DNA of 64,000 bases from Anaerotignum lactatifermentans (GTDB taxonomy: Bacteria > Bacillota > Clostridia > Lachnospirales > Anaerotignaceae). The notes beneath the pieces were generated by a model. The model was not told where the DNA came from and did not search any database. It saw only the letters and a list, made by a program, of their open reading frames with translations. Below, piece by piece: positions 44,601 through 53,563 of this stretch (its first letter is position 1; the number at the start of each line of letters is the position of its first letter). The stretch is from the NCBI RefSeq assembly GCF_016902535.1, contig NZ_JACSNY010000005.1, forward strand, positions 1-64,000, written 5' to 3'. The translations under genes were made by a program, and so were the position numbers.

Positions 44601-45143
44601 TCAATAATTTTTCGCCAGGATCTGGAAATATGCCTTCGGATGTTCGCATACGGGACATACTTCAGGCGCCTGTTTGCCTACATGGATGTGGCCGCAGTTG
44701 CTGCACTGCCAGATCATATCGCCGTCTCTGGAGAATACCAGACCGCCTTCTACATTTGCCAGCAGCTGACGATAGCGTTCTTCATGGTGTTTTTCGATTT
44801 CACCTACGGCCTCGAAAAGGTAAGCGATGCGGTCAAAGCCTTCTTCTCTCGCTTCCTTGGCGAAGGTAGCGTACATGTCTGTCCATTCGTAGTTTTCGCC
44901 CTGAGCCGCGTCCAGCAGGTTTTCCGCTGTGGAAGGAACGCCGCCGTCATGGAGCAGTTTGAACCAGATTTTCGCATGTTCTTTTTCGTTGTTGGCTGTT
45001 TCTGTAAACAGTGCGGCAATCTGTTCATAGCCTTCCTTTTTCGCCTTGCTTGCGTAATAGGTGTATTTATTTCTTGCTTCGGATTCCCCTGCGAAAGCGG
45101 TGCGCAGGTTCGCTTCTGTTCTTGTACCCTTCAATTCTTTCAT
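44601..45143 (-). CDS. rbr: Rubrerythrin
   Basis: A 180-residue peroxide reductase. The four-helix diiron domain has E-x2-H type ligands ([32 protein letters not shown]) and the C-terminal rubredoxin domain has CSNCGHIH...CPVCEHPK. It reduces H2O2 to water with NADH-derived electrons via rubredoxin, completing what the desulfoferrodoxin and flavodiiron enzymes begin. AAAGGAGG precedes the ATG. A Fur/PerR-like box just downstream of the promoter start suggests peroxide or iron control. Confidence 0.96.
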   Translation of the reverse strand: MKELKGTRTEANLRTAFAGESEARNKYTYYASKAKKEGYEQIAALFTETANNEKEHAKIWFKLLHDGGVPSTAENLLDAAQGENYEWTDMYATFAKEAREEGFDRIAYLFEAVGEIEKHHEERYRQLLANVEGGLVFSRDGDMIWQCSNCGHIHVGKQAPEVCPVCEHPKAYFQILAKNY

Positions 45144-45182
45144 TACGATGACCTCCTTTGGAATTAGATTGAATCTTTATTA

Positions 45183-45240
45183 GATAATAATAATTATCAT
45201 TTATTTGAGATTAGTATACCAGATTACAGAAAAAAGTCAA
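45183..45240 (-). promoter_or_regulatory. Rubrerythrin promoter with Fur/PerR-like box
   Basis: Minus strand TTGACT (45235-45240), 16 bases, TATACT (45213-45218). Downstream, GATAAT-AATA-ATTATC (45183-45198) matches Fur-family operators (GATAATnATAAT...) in the early transcribed region, a repressor position. Confidence 0.7.
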
Positions 45241-45343
45241 TAGGTTTTCTAAAAAAAAAACAGATAAATTTTTCCACTTCCTTTCAAAAAAGAACATACG
45301 GAAAGCAGCCTCCCCTTAAGAAAACAATTCCGATCAAAATTGA

Positions 45344-45381
45344 ATTGCCGGAATCCGCTTTATTGCAAGGATTCCGGCAAT
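45344..45381 (-). repeat. Hairpin 1 of a related pair downstream of argF
   Basis: Perfect 13-bp arms ATTGCCGGAATCC and GGATTCCGGCAAT around a 12-base loop. It shares the CAAGGATTCC / GGAATCC core with hairpin 2. Confidence 0.65.
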
Positions 45382-45466
45382 ATTTGCTTTCTTATGAAGA
45401 TGTCCCAGAAGCTGGCTTACGAAAAAGCGCGGATTCTTTGTAAAAAAGGAATTTTCATAAAACAGA

Positions 45467-45506
45467 AACGCTGGAATCCTTGGCCTATCTCAAGGATTCC
45501 AGCGTT
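45467..45506 (-). terminator. Hairpin 2, probable arg operon terminator
   Basis: Perfect 16-bp arms AACGCTGGAATCCTTG and CAAGGATTCCAGCGTT around an 8-base loop, 51 bp past the argF stop. The T-run is stronger on the plus strand (CTTTTTTC) than on the minus (TTTCTGTTTT), so direction is not certain. Confidence 0.6.
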
Positions 45507-45556
45507 ATGGCTTTTTTCAGGAAGATATGTTAGATTTTTTTAAAAACAGACAGCGG

Positions 45557-46471
45557 TTACTGAGGGTCTGCCATCAGTTTTACCAGAATTGCTTTCTGGG
45601 CATGGAGACGGTTTTCCGCTTCGTCAAAGATTTCGTCAGCGTGTGCCTCAAAGACATCGGCGGTGATTTCCTCGCCTCTGTGGGCGGGCAGACAGTGCTG
45701 TACCATACAGCCTTCGTTGGTAACGGCCATCAGTTCCGCGTTTACCTGGAAGCCTTTGAATGCGGCTTCTCTGATCTTCTGCTCGCTTTCCTGGCCCATG
45801 GATGCCCATACGTCAGTCAGGACAACATCCGCGCCCTTAGCCGCTTCCATAGGGTCATCTGTCATCAGGAATTTGTCGCCATAGGGTGCGGCGAAGTCCA
45901 GTACGTCTTTATGAGGCTGATAATCCTTGGGGCAGGCAATCGCTACGGACATGCCTACTTTCAGGCCGCCGACGATCAGGGAGTTGGCCATGTTGTTGCC
46001 GTCGCCGATGTAGCACATTTTCAGGCCTTCCAGTTTGCCTTTGTGTTCCCGGATGGTCTGCAGGTCCGCCATAACCTGGCAGGGGTGGCAGAAGTCGGTG
46101 AGGCCGTTGATGATGGGGATAGAGCCGTATTTTGCCAGAGTTTCCACTTCTTCCTGCTCAAAGGTACGGATCATGATGCCGTCCAGATAGCGGGACAGAA
46201 CTCTTGCGGTATCCTCTGTGGGCTCGCCGCGGCCGATCTGCGCGTCCTTGGAGCTGATAAACAGAGCGTGGCCGCCCAGCTGATACATGCCGGTTTCAAA
46301 GGATACACGGGTACGGGTAGAGGATTTCTCAAAGATCATACCCAGTGTTTTGCCTTTGAGGATATGGTGCTCAATGCCCTGTTTCTTCTGTGTTTTCAAA
46401 TGATCCGCCAGATCCAGCAGTTCCAGGATCTCTTCTGTGGTCAGATCCAAAAGTTTCAGAAAATGTTTCAT
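45557..46471 (-). CDS. argF: Ornithine carbamoyltransferase
   Basis: A 304-residue enzyme joining carbamoyl phosphate and ornithine to citrulline. The phosphate-binding SSTRTR is near residue 50, HPCQVMADL in the middle and the ornithine-binding HCLPAHRGEE near residue 265. AAAGGGG precedes the ATG, 19 bp after argD. As the last gene of argCJBDF it uses carbamoyl phosphate made by the CarAB enzymes encoded elsewhere in the window. argG and argH are not here. Confidence 0.95.
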   Translation of the reverse strand: MKHFLKLLDLTTEEILELLDLADHLKTQKKQGIEHHILKGKTLGMIFEKSSTRTRVSFETGMYQLGGHALFISSKDAQIGRGEPTEDTARVLSRYLDGIMIRTFEQEEVETLAKYGSIPIINGLTDFCHPCQVMADLQTIREHKGKLEGLKMCYIGDGNNMANSLIVGGLKVGMSVAIACPKDYQPHKDVLDFAAPYGDKFLMTDDPMEAAKGADVVLTDVWASMGQESEQKIREAAFKGFQVNAELMAVTNEGCMVQHCLPAHRGEEITADVFEAHADEIFDEAENRLHAQKAILVKLMADPQ

Positions 46472-46490
46472 ATGCGTTCCCCTTTCTTTC

Positions 46491-47663
46491 TTACAGTGCG
46501 TTCAGTGTTTCTTCCAGTATGGCAAGGCCCTGGTCCATTTCTTCCTTTGTAATGGTCAAAGGCGGCAGCAGACGGATCTTCTCCTTGGCGGAGAGTACCA
46601 GCAGACCTTTTTCCAGCAATGTATGGATGACAGGCTTGGCTTCCGTATCCAGCAGGATGCCCAGCATCATGCCCAGTCCTGTGACATTCTGTACATGGGG
46701 CATGTTAGCGATTTTTTCCTTCAGGTAAGCGCCTTTTTCCGCAACGCTCTGCAAAAAGGCGTCGTCCATGGTTTGCAGGATATGTACGGCCCCGGCGCAG
46801 ACTACAGGGTTCCCGCCGAAGGTGGAGCCGTGATCCCCGGCGCCAAAGACTGTTTCTGTCTTTTCGCCGAAGAGTACCGCGCCGATGGGCAGGCCGCCGC
46901 CCAGACCCTTGGCGCAGGAAACCAGATCCGGCTGGATATCAAACTGCTGATAGCTGAACAGAGTGCCTGTTCTGCCCATACCGGTCTGTACCTCGTCTAC
47001 AATCAGCAGGATGTCTTTTTCCTGGCAAGCCTTTGCCACTGCCTGAACGTATTCCTTGTCCAGAGGCACTACGCCGCCTTCTCCCTGTATTGTTTCCAGC
47101 ATCAGGGCGCAGACATCCGGCGTCATTTTTGCCAGTGTGTCTTCCAGATCATTGGCCTTCGCGAAGGCAAAGCCTTCTACAAAGGGGAAGAAGTAATTAT
47201 GGTAGGCGTCCTGGCCTGTGGCGGACAGCGCCGCCATGGTACGCCCATGGAAGGAGTTTTTCAGGGCCAGAATGGTGTTTCTGCCTTCTCCGTATTTTTC
47301 AAAACTGTATTTTCTTGCGGCTTTGATAACGCCTTCATTGGCCTCGGCGCCGCTGTTGCCGAAGAATACCTTTTTCATGCCGCTTTTTTCGCAGAGCAAC
47401 TTCGCTGTCTGGATGCAGGGCTCTGTATAGTACAGGTTGGAAGTATGCTGCAAGCTGGCAAGCTGCGCGCCTACGGCCTGTACCCAGCCATCGTCGCAGA
47501 AGCCCAGGGCGTTTACGCCGATGCCGCTGGTAAAGTCGATGTATGTTTTTCCTGTGTCATCCTGTACCTGCGCGCCCTTGCCCTTTGTCAGCAGCAGGGG
47601 AAAGCGTCCGTAGGAGTGGATGATGTAATTGGAATCCAGTTCTTTTGCCTGTTGAAAGTCCAT
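46491..47663 (-). CDS. argD: Acetylornithine aminotransferase
   Basis: A 390-residue PLP enzyme of class III aminotransferases. The PLP lysine is in SCAKGLGGGLPIGA after the VDEVQTGMGRTG aspartate motif; FTSGIGVNALG and GNSGAEANEGVIKAAR are typical. It converts N-acetylglutamate semialdehyde to N-acetylornithine. AAAGGAGGG precedes the ATG 21 bp after argB. Such enzymes may also act on succinyl-diaminopimelate precursors in lysine synthesis. Confidence 0.94.
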   Translation of the reverse strand: MDFQQAKELDSNYIIHSYGRFPLLLTKGKGAQVQDDTGKTYIDFTSGIGVNALGFCDDGWVQAVGAQLASLQHTSNLYYTEPCIQTAKLLCEKSGMKKVFFGNSGAEANEGVIKAARKYSFEKYGEGRNTILALKNSFHGRTMAALSATGQDAYHNYFFPFVEGFAFAKANDLEDTLAKMTPDVCALMLETIQGEGGVVPLDKEYVQAVAKACQEKDILLIVDEVQTGMGRTGTLFSYQQFDIQPDLVSCAKGLGGGLPIGAVLFGEKTETVFGAGDHGSTFGGNPVVCAGAVHILQTMDDAFLQSVAEKGAYLKEKIANMPHVQNVTGLGMMLGILLDTEAKPVIHTLLEKGLLVLSAKEKIRLLPPLTITKEEMDQGLAILEETLNAL

Positions 47664-47684
47664 GGGTTTTTCCCTCCTTTTTTG

Positions 47685-48542
47685 TTAATCGGGCAGGAAC
47701 ATGGTGCCGATGCCTTCGTCGGAGAACATTTCGATGAGAATGGAATGTTCGATTCGGCCGTCGATCATCACGGCTTTTTTCACCCCGGCCCGGACTGCGG
47801 ATTCGCAGCTTTTTACCTTGGGGATCATGCCGCCGCTGATGATGCCTTCGGATACCAGTTCCTGTACTTCGCTGACGTGTACGGTAGAGATGAGGGAGTC
47901 CTCATCCTCCAGATCCCGCATGAGCCCGCGAATGTCTGTCAGTGTAATGATATTTTCCGCGTGGAGGGCACCGGCGATTTTCGCCGCCGCCGTATCCGCG
48001 TTGATGTTGTAGATATGTCCCTGGCAGTCAGTGCCTACGGTCGCTACCACGGGGATATAGCCGCTGTTGATGGCATTGATGATGGGGGTGGTGTCTACTT
48101 TGGTGATCTCGCCCACATAGCCGTAGTCTCCCTCCATTTTTTTGGCCTGGATCATGCAGCCGTCAATGCCGCACAGGCCTACCGCCTTGCCGCCCAGCTG
48201 GCCGATGAGGCCTACCAGGTCCTTGTTGGTCTTGCCCGCCAGTACCATCTGTACCACTTCCGCCGTTTCCTCGTCGGTGTAGCGCAGGCCGTTGACGAAG
48301 TGGGAAGGGATGTCCAGCCGTTTCAGCATCCCGCTGATCTCCGGGCCGCCGCCATGGATAAGCACTACATTGATGCCTACCAGGGAAAGAAGGATGATGT
48401 CGCTCATAACGGCTTTTTTCAGATCCGGATGAACCATGGCGTTGCCGCCGTATTTGACCACGACGGTTTTTCCGTAGTATTTCTGAATGTAAGGCAGGGC
48501 CGCTGTCAGGACCGTTGCCTTCATGGTATTGATGTCTTTCAT
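47685..48542 (-). CDS. argB: Acetylglutamate kinase
   Basis: A 285-residue amino acid kinase. The N-terminal KYGGNAM and VLIHGGGPEI glycine-rich loops and the later GGMIPKVKSC are conserved; the last of these contributes to ATP and substrate binding. It phosphorylates N-acetylglutamate in the second dedicated step of arginine synthesis and is a common point of arginine feedback. It begins 16 bp after argJ. Confidence 0.95.
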   Translation of the reverse strand: MKDINTMKATVLTAALPYIQKYYGKTVVVKYGGNAMVHPDLKKAVMSDIILLSLVGINVVLIHGGGPEISGMLKRLDIPSHFVNGLRYTDEETAEVVQMVLAGKTNKDLVGLIGQLGGKAVGLCGIDGCMIQAKKMEGDYGYVGEITKVDTTPIINAINSGYIPVVATVGTDCQGHIYNINADTAAAKIAGALHAENIITLTDIRGLMRDLEDEDSLISTVHVSEVQELVSEGIISGGMIPKVKSCESAVRAGVKKAVMIDGRIEHSILIEMFSDEGIGTMFLPD

Positions 48543-48558
48543 TTGTAGGTTACCTCCA

Positions 48559-49773
48559 TCATGTGCGGTAGTCGCCGTTGATCTTTACATAGTCATAGGT
48601 CAGGTCGCAGCCCCATGCGGTAGCTTCGCCGTCGCCTTGTTTCATATCCACGTCAATATGGATTTCTTCCTGCAAAAGGATTTCTTTGGCCTTGTCTTCG
48701 TCGAAGGCAACGCCGGCGCCTTTTTCGCAGACCAGAATCTCACCCTTGGGGGAGGAAATGGTAACGGTAATGGTGTCTACGGCGAAATCTCCTTCCGTAT
48801 AGCCAATGGCGCAGAGGATACGTCCCCAGTTGGCGTCAGCGCCGAACATAGCCGCCTTGGTCAGGTTGGAAGTGATGATGGATTTGGCGATGGCCTTTGC
48901 CAGCTTCGTATCGGGGGCATGGTGTACGGAACATTCCACCAGCTTGGTAGCGCCTTCCCCGTCGCCGGCGATCTTTTTGGACATGGAAATGCAGATTTCC
49001 TTGACTACGGCCACAAAAGCGTCAAAGTCCGCGCCTTCCTTGTCAATGACGGGATTTTCCGCCATACCGTTGGCCATGATGGAGACCATGTCGTTGGTGG
49101 AGGTGTCCCCGTCTACGCTGACCATGTTAAAGCTGTCGTCTACGGCCAGCTTCAGGGCCTTCTGGAGCATAGGCGCTGTGATGGCGCAGTCTGTGGACAA
49201 AAAGCCCAGCATGGTAGCCATATTGGGATGGATCATACCGCTGCCTTTGGCCATGGCGCCGATGGTAACGGTTTTGCCTCCGATCTGTGTCTCATAAGCC
49301 TCTTCCTTGGGCTTGGTGTCTGTGGTCATGATGGCTTCCACGGCATCACTGTGGCCTTCCTTGGACAGCAGGGGAGCCAGCTGGGGAATACCTGCTGCGA
49401 TGGGCTCGATATTCAGTGTCATGCCGATGACGCCGGTGGAGGCAACGATGATGTCCTTGGGAGAGAGTCCCAGTGCCTTTGCTGTCATCTCACACATCAT
49501 TTCCGCTTTTTCCACGCCGTCGGCGTTGCAGGTATTGGCGTTGCCGCTGTTGCAGATCATGGCCTGGGCTGTGCCGTCGGCGATATTGGCCCGGGTTACG
49601 GTAATCGGCGCGCCGTATACCTTATTCTGGGTATAGACTGCCGCCGCCTGGCAGGGGACTTCGCTGTACAGCAGTGCCAGGTCTTTTTTTGTCTGGTTAT
49701 TCCGAATGCCGCAGTGGATGCCCGCCGCCGTAAAGCCTTTGGGAGCGGTCACACCGCCTGTGATCTTCTGCAT
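48559..49773 (-). CDS. argJ: Bifunctional ornithine acetyltransferase / N-acetylglutamate synthase
   Basis: A 404-residue ArgJ. The self-cleavage site is in KGSGMIHPNMATMLGF (Thr nucleophile after Ala). ArgJ recycles acetyl from N-acetylornithine to glutamate and may also use acetyl-CoA. Of two nearby ATGs, 49773 is preferred since AAAGGATGAGG lies at normal spacing, while the ATG at 49782 is directly against the GG run; use of the latter would add three residues. No separate argA is seen, in keeping with the cyclic pathway. Confidence 0.95.
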   Translation of the reverse strand: MQKITGGVTAPKGFTAAGIHCGIRNNQTKKDLALLYSEVPCQAAAVYTQNKVYGAPITVTRANIADGTAQAMICNSGNANTCNADGVEKAEMMCEMTAKALGLSPKDIIVASTGVIGMTLNIEPIAAGIPQLAPLLSKEGHSDAVEAIMTTDTKPKEEAYETQIGGKTVTIGAMAKGSGMIHPNMATMLGFLSTDCAITAPMLQKALKLAVDDSFNMVSVDGDTSTNDMVSIMANGMAENPVIDKEGADFDAFVAVVKEICISMSKKIAGDGEGATKLVECSVHHAPDTKLAKAIAKSIITSNLTKAAMFGADANWGRILCAIGYTEGDFAVDTITVTISSPKGEILVCEKGAGVAFDEDKAKEILLQEEIHIDVDMKQGDGEATAWGCDLTYDYVKINGDYRT

Positions 49774-49808
49774 TTTCCTCATCCTTTCTTTTTATCTATC
49801 TATCTCTG

Positions 49809-50738
49809 TCAAATCAGGCCCTTTGTCTCCGGCAGCCCCAGAACCAGGTTCATGTTCTGTACGGCCGCGCCGGAAGCGCCTTTTCCTAAATTGTCAAATA
49901 CACTGATGAGGGTCATTCTTTCGTCATTTCCCTCAATATACAGTTTCAGCTTATTGGTGTCCCGAATCTCATTGGCCGCCAGAAAGCCTTTGTCCGTATC
50001 TTCCACGGAAATGAGAGGGTGGCCTTTATAATGGTCTTTCAGCAGCGCCGTCAGTTCCGCCTTGGTCACCTTTTTCTGGAACAGGTGGGTGTGCAGGGGA
50101 ATGCAGGTAGCCATGCCGCTGTAAAAATCACAGACAATGGGCATGAATACCGGCGGCTGTGAAATACCGGTGACATACTGCATTTCCGGCAGGTGCTTAT
50201 GGCTCTGGGAAAGGCCGTACTGTCTGGGACTGTCAAATTCATAGGAGCGTTCCGGCTCTTCGTATTCCGCGATCATGGCTTTGCCGCCGCCGCTGTATCC
50301 TGTCAGGCTGTGGGCCGTAAAGGGATAATCCGGGGATACGATGCCATGGGCCACCAGCGGATAAACCGCCGCGATAAAGCCGGTGGCGTGGCAGCCGGGG
50401 TTAGCGATGCGCTTGGAGTGGAGGATGGCCTCTCTATGGGCCGGGGACAGCTCCGGAAAACCGTAGGTCCAGCCGGGGGCCGTTCTGTGGGCGGTGCTGG
50501 CATCAATGATGCAGGTGTTGGGATTTTCCACCAGCGTCACCGCTTCTTTTGCCGCCGCGTCGGGCAGGCAGAGGAATACCACATCCGCCAGATTCATGAG
50601 CCGTTTTCGTTCCGCCTCGTCTTTTCTTTTTTCCTCGGAGATCAGCAGCAGCTCTACGCCATCGTGCCCCTCCAGTTTCTGTCTTAACTGTAAGCCGGTG
50701 GTGCCGGCCTGACCGTCGATATATACCTTATATTTCAT
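49809..50738 (-). CDS. argC: N-acetyl-gamma-glutamyl-phosphate reductase (short, type 2)
   Basis: A 309-residue reductase, about 35 residues shorter than the common type, matching the ArgC subgroup of roughly 310 residues. The NADP-loop (YIDGQAGTTGLQL) opens the protein and the catalytic cysteine is in NPGCHATGF. The ATG at 50738 follows GGGGG; a further in-frame start lies eight codons upstream without a ribosome binding site. It is first in the argCJBDF operon. Confidence 0.93.
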   Translation of the reverse strand: MKYKVYIDGQAGTTGLQLRQKLEGHDGVELLLISEEKRKDEAERKRLMNLADVVFLCLPDAAAKEAVTLVENPNTCIIDASTAHRTAPGWTYGFPELSPAHREAILHSKRIANPGCHATGFIAAVYPLVAHGIVSPDYPFTAHSLTGYSGGGKAMIAEYEEPERSYEFDSPRQYGLSQSHKHLPEMQYVTGISQPPVFMPIVCDFYSGMATCIPLHTHLFQKKVTKAELTALLKDHYKGHPLISVEDTDKGFLAANEIRDTNKLKLYIEGNDERMTLISVFDNLGKGASGAAVQNMNLVLGLPETKGLI

Positions 50739-50774
50739 ATGGAACCCCCATTTCCGCAACATAGGATATGTATT

Positions 50775-50802
50775 ATTATAAAGGATATAACAGAAAAGTC
50801 AA
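50775..50802 (-). promoter_or_regulatory. Promoter of the arg operon
   Basis: Minus strand TTGACT (50797-50802), 16-base spacer, TATAAT (50775-50780), 37 bases before the argC start. An AT-rich stretch just upstream (50803-50830) resembles an ARG box only weakly. Confidence 0.7.
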
Positions 50803-51047
50803 TGCGGATGCGCATATTTATACACATTCGGAGGAATGGCAGGGTTTGACGAAAATGAAAGGAAATTTTTGGGCAATATCCCTAAAGACTATGGATGGAC
50901 AGATGTTTTTCGGAAAAACATTGGATAAAAAAGGAAGAGATGGAAGGGATTTTCGCGGTATATTCCGGAGGAAATAGGGAATATCTGAATAATATACATT
51001 TATTTATGGGGTTATACATTGTATACAAGGTATAGGAAAAACGGAAA

Positions 51048-51082
51048 AGGACCGGAAGGCAGTGAAGCCCTCGGTCCTTTGT
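51048..51082 (-). terminator. asnS terminator
   Basis: Stem AAAGGACCG / CGGTCCTTT (51048-51056, 51074-51082) with an inner GGC/GCC pair set; on the minus strand it is followed by TTTTCCGTTTTT. Confidence 0.75.
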
Positions 51083-51097
51083 TGGAATCTGTATTTT

Positions 51098-52492
51098 TTA
51101 GAATTCCGCGTTCTTTACGGTTCTGGGATAAGGCAGTACATCACGGATGTTGCTCATACCGGTCAGATACATAACCGCACGCTCGAAGCCCAGGCCGTAG
51201 CCGGAGTGTCTGGTGCCGCCGTATTTGCGCAGATCCAGATACCACCAGTAGTCCTCTTTTTTCAGACCCAGCTCGTCCATACGTTTTTCCAGCATATCCA
51301 GACGTTCCTCTCTCTGGCTGCCGCCGATGATTTCGCCGACGCCGGGAACCAGCAGGTCCATAGCGGCAACGGTCTTGTTGTCATCATTCATACGCATATA
51401 GAAGGCCTTGATATCCTTGGGATAATCTGTAACGAAGACAGGTTTTTTGAAGATTTCCTCTGTCAGATAGCGTTCATGCTCTGTCTGCAAATCAATGCCC
51501 CATTCCACAGGGTATTCGAATTTCTTGCCGGATTTGATGAGCAGATCAACGGCCTCTGTGTAGGTGACACGGCCGAATTCGTTGTTCAGGATGTTATGGA
51601 GTCTGTCCAGCAGGCCCTTGTCCACGAAGCTGTTGAAGAATTCCATTTCTTCCGGCGCGTTGTCCAGAACGTACTGGATGATGTATTTCAGCATTTCCTC
51701 AGCGATCTCCATGTTGTCTTCCAGATCAGCGAAAGCCATTTCCGGCTCGATCATCCAGAACTCCGCCGCGTGACGGGCGGTATTGGAGTTTTCCGCACGG
51801 AAGGTGGGGCCGAAGGTGTAAACATTCCGGAAAGCCATGGCAAAGGTTTCCGCGGAAAGCTGGCCGCTGACGGTCAGATTGGTTTCCTTGCCGAAGAAGT
51901 CCTTGGAAAAGTCTACGGTGCCGTCTTCTTTTTTGGGCAGGTTGTTCAGATCCAGTGTGGTGACACGGAACATTTCCCCAGCGCCCTCACAGTCACTGCC
52001 GGTGATGATGGGGGTGTGGGCATATACAAAGCCCTTCTCCTGGAAGAACTGATGGATGGCGTAAGCGATGAGGCTGCGTACCCGGAAGGTAGCGGAGAAC
52101 ATATTGGTTCTGGGACGCAGATAAGCGATCTGGCGCAGGAATTCCACACTGTGACGCTTTTTCTGCAGAGGGTAGTCGGGAGTGGAGGTGCCTTCCACGG
52201 CGATCTCCTGTGCCTTTACCTCAAAGGGCTGTTTTGCTTCCGGTGTTTCCACCAGAAGACCCTTGACGATGATGGCCGCGCCTACGCCCAGCTTTGTAAT
52301 TTCTGTGTAGTTGGGCAGGCTGTCCGCCTCAAAAACGATCTGGATGTTCTTGAAGAAAGAACCATCGTTCAGTTCGATAAAGCCGAAGTTTTTGGATACC
52401 CGCATGGTGCGGACCCAGCCGCCCAGGGTAACCTCTTTATTGGCATAGTCCGCCGTCTGGCGGTAAATTGATTTTACGGTGTTTAAATCCAC
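51098..52492 (-). CDS. asnS: Asparaginyl-tRNA synthetase
   Basis: A 464-residue class IIb synthetase. The N-terminal OB-fold anticodon domain ([21 protein letters not shown]) precedes the catalytic core with motif 2 ([21 protein letters not shown]) and motif 3 ([13 protein letters not shown]). A GTG start at 52492 is chosen because AAAGGAGAG lies at normal spacing and gives the family length; an upstream extension adds 13 residues without support. Together with asnB it gives the cell direct Asn-tRNA charging. No T-box leader was found. Confidence 0.95.
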   Translation of the reverse strand: MDLNTVKSIYRQTADYANKEVTLGGWVRTMRVSKNFGFIELNDGSFFKNIQIVFEADSLPNYTEITKLGVGAAIIVKGLLVETPEAKQPFEVKAQEIAVEGTSTPDYPLQKKRHSVEFLRQIAYLRPRTNMFSATFRVRSLIAYAIHQFFQEKGFVYAHTPIITGSDCEGAGEMFRVTTLDLNNLPKKEDGTVDFSKDFFGKETNLTVSGQLSAETFAMAFRNVYTFGPTFRAENSNTARHAAEFWMIEPEMAFADLEDNMEIAEEMLKYIIQYVLDNAPEEMEFFNSFVDKGLLDRLHNILNNEFGRVTYTEAVDLLIKSGKKFEYPVEWGIDLQTEHERYLTEEIFKKPVFVTDYPKDIKAFYMRMNDDNKTVAAMDLLVPGVGEIIGGSQREERLDMLEKRMDELGLKKEDYWWYLDLRKYGGTRHSGYGLGFERAVMYLTGMSNIRDVLPYPRTVKNAEF

Positions 52493-52540
52493 TGTGATCT
52501 CTCCTTTAATTACCGATTGTCGCAAATGCACTTGTGTCTT

Positions 52541-52569
52541 ATTTTAGCCCTCTTTTGACAAAAAGACAA
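52541..52569 (-). promoter_or_regulatory. Candidate asnS promoter
   Basis: Minus strand TTGTCT (52564-52569), 17 bases, TAAAAT (52541-52546), immediately after the msrAB gene. Confidence 0.5.
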
Positions 52570-52576
52570 CCTTATT

Positions 52577-53563
52577 TTAAGACTTTTCCCGAAGAAAGGA
52601 CAAAAAGGCGCCATAGCCTTCCTTTTCCATGTCTTTTTCCGGGATAAAGCGCAGGGAGGCGCTGTTGATGCAGTAGCGCAGGCCGCCGGATTCTGTGGGG
52701 CCGTCGTTGAAGACATGGCCCAGATGGGCGTTGCCTACCCGGCTGCGGATCTCCGTGCGGATCATGTCATGGGAAAGATCGTCGTATTCCGTCACGGCAT
52801 TGGGGTCCAGGGGCCTGGAAAATGCGGGCCAGCCGCAGGCCGACAGAAATTTGTCCCGGGAAGAGAATAACGGCTCTCCGGAGGTGATATCCACATAAAG
52901 GCCCGGCTCCTCTGTCTGCCAGTATTCGTTGAAAAAGGGCGGCTCTGTCTCGTTTTCCTGGGTGACGGCGTACTGGAGGGGCGTCAGCTTTTCCCGCATT
53001 TCTGCTTTCGTCATGGCCTTGTAGTCCGCCGGGTCTACACAGCGGGCCTTTTCCCTGGCGATTTTGGCGAAATTGATATGGCAGTAGCCGCCGGGATGCT
53101 TCGTCAGGTATTTCTGATGGTATTCCTCCGCTGGCAGAAACTGGAACAAGGGCAGGTGCTCCACCATCACAGGGCGGTCATATTGTTTTTGCAGCTTTTC
53201 CAGTGCCTTGGCGGCGATTGCATCCTGAGCGGGGTCTGTAGTGTAGATGCCGGTGCGGTACTGTATGCCCACGTCCGCCCCCTGTCTGCCCAGAGAGGTC
53301 GGGTCGATGGTGTAGAAATATTCCTTTAATATTTCTTCCAGCGAAATCTTATCCCGGTCAAAGATCACCTCTACCGTTTCGGCATGTCCGCTGTGGGCGC
53401 AGACCTCCTCGTAGGATACACTCTCCCGCCGTTTTTGTTCTATGCCTTCCTTTTTGCCCAGGGCATAGCCCACACGGGTGGAAAGGACGCCGGGAATCTG
53501 CTCCATGTATTTTTCCGTGCCCCAGAAGCAGCCGCCGGCCAGATAAATGGTTTCTTGCTCCAT
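52577..53563 (-). CDS. msrAB: Fused peptide methionine sulfoxide reductase MsrA-MsrB
   Basis: A 328-residue fusion. MsrA (about 1-165) has the nucleophilic cysteine in GGCFWG near residue 12; MsrB (about 185-328) has its catalytic cysteine in [14 protein letters not shown]. The pair reduces both S- and R-methionine sulfoxide in proteins. The zinc-binding CxxC pairs of some MsrB are absent. The ATG overlaps the preceding stop by one base (TAATG), so it is translationally coupled to the amidase-like gene. No signal peptide is seen, so it acts in the cytosol. Confidence 0.95.
   Translation of the reverse strand: MEQETIYLAGGCFWGTEKYMEQIPGVLSTRVGYALGKKEGIEQKRRESVSYEEVCAHSGHAETVEVIFDRDKISLEEILKEYFYTIDPTSLGRQGADVGIQYRTGIYTTDPAQDAIAAKALEKLQKQYDRPVMVEHLPLFQFLPAEEYHQKYLTKHPGGYCHINFAKIAREKARCVDPADYKAMTKAEMREKLTPLQYAVTQENETEPPFFNEYWQTEEPGLYVDITSGEPLFSSRDKFLSACGWPAFSRPLDPNAVTEYDDLSHDMIRTEIRSRVGNAHLGHVFNDGPTESGGLRYCINSASLRFIPEKDMEKEGYGAFLSFLREKS

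Larger units (their letters stand above)
45241..45556. other. Hairpin-rich spacer between argF and the rubrerythrin promoter
   Basis: The 316-bp spacer has no supported gene. It holds two strong hairpins with a shared core (45344-45381 and 45467-45506) and a weaker related one between them (about 45431-45454). Confidence 0.6.
50739..51097. other. Spacer between argC and asnS
   Basis: It contains the arg promoter (50775-50802) and the asnS terminator (51048-51082). The middle is AT-rich with a TATACATTGTATA palindrome near 51015-51027. A 69-codon plus-strand frame (50768-50977) overlaps the arg promoter and has no good ribosome binding site; it is not called. Confidence 0.5.

Noticed and set aside
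45342-45510. CRISPR-like repeat array downstream of argF
   Set aside because: Only two or three imperfect hairpins with uneven spacing and no unique spacers or cas genes.
50768-50977. A 69-codon plus-strand frame between argC and asnS
   Set aside because: It overlaps the arg promoter, lacks a proper ribosome binding site and has no resemblance to a protein family.
52493-52576. Possible T-box leader for asnS
   Set aside because: Only about 80 bp are available and no AGGGTGGNACCGCG-type box is seen.
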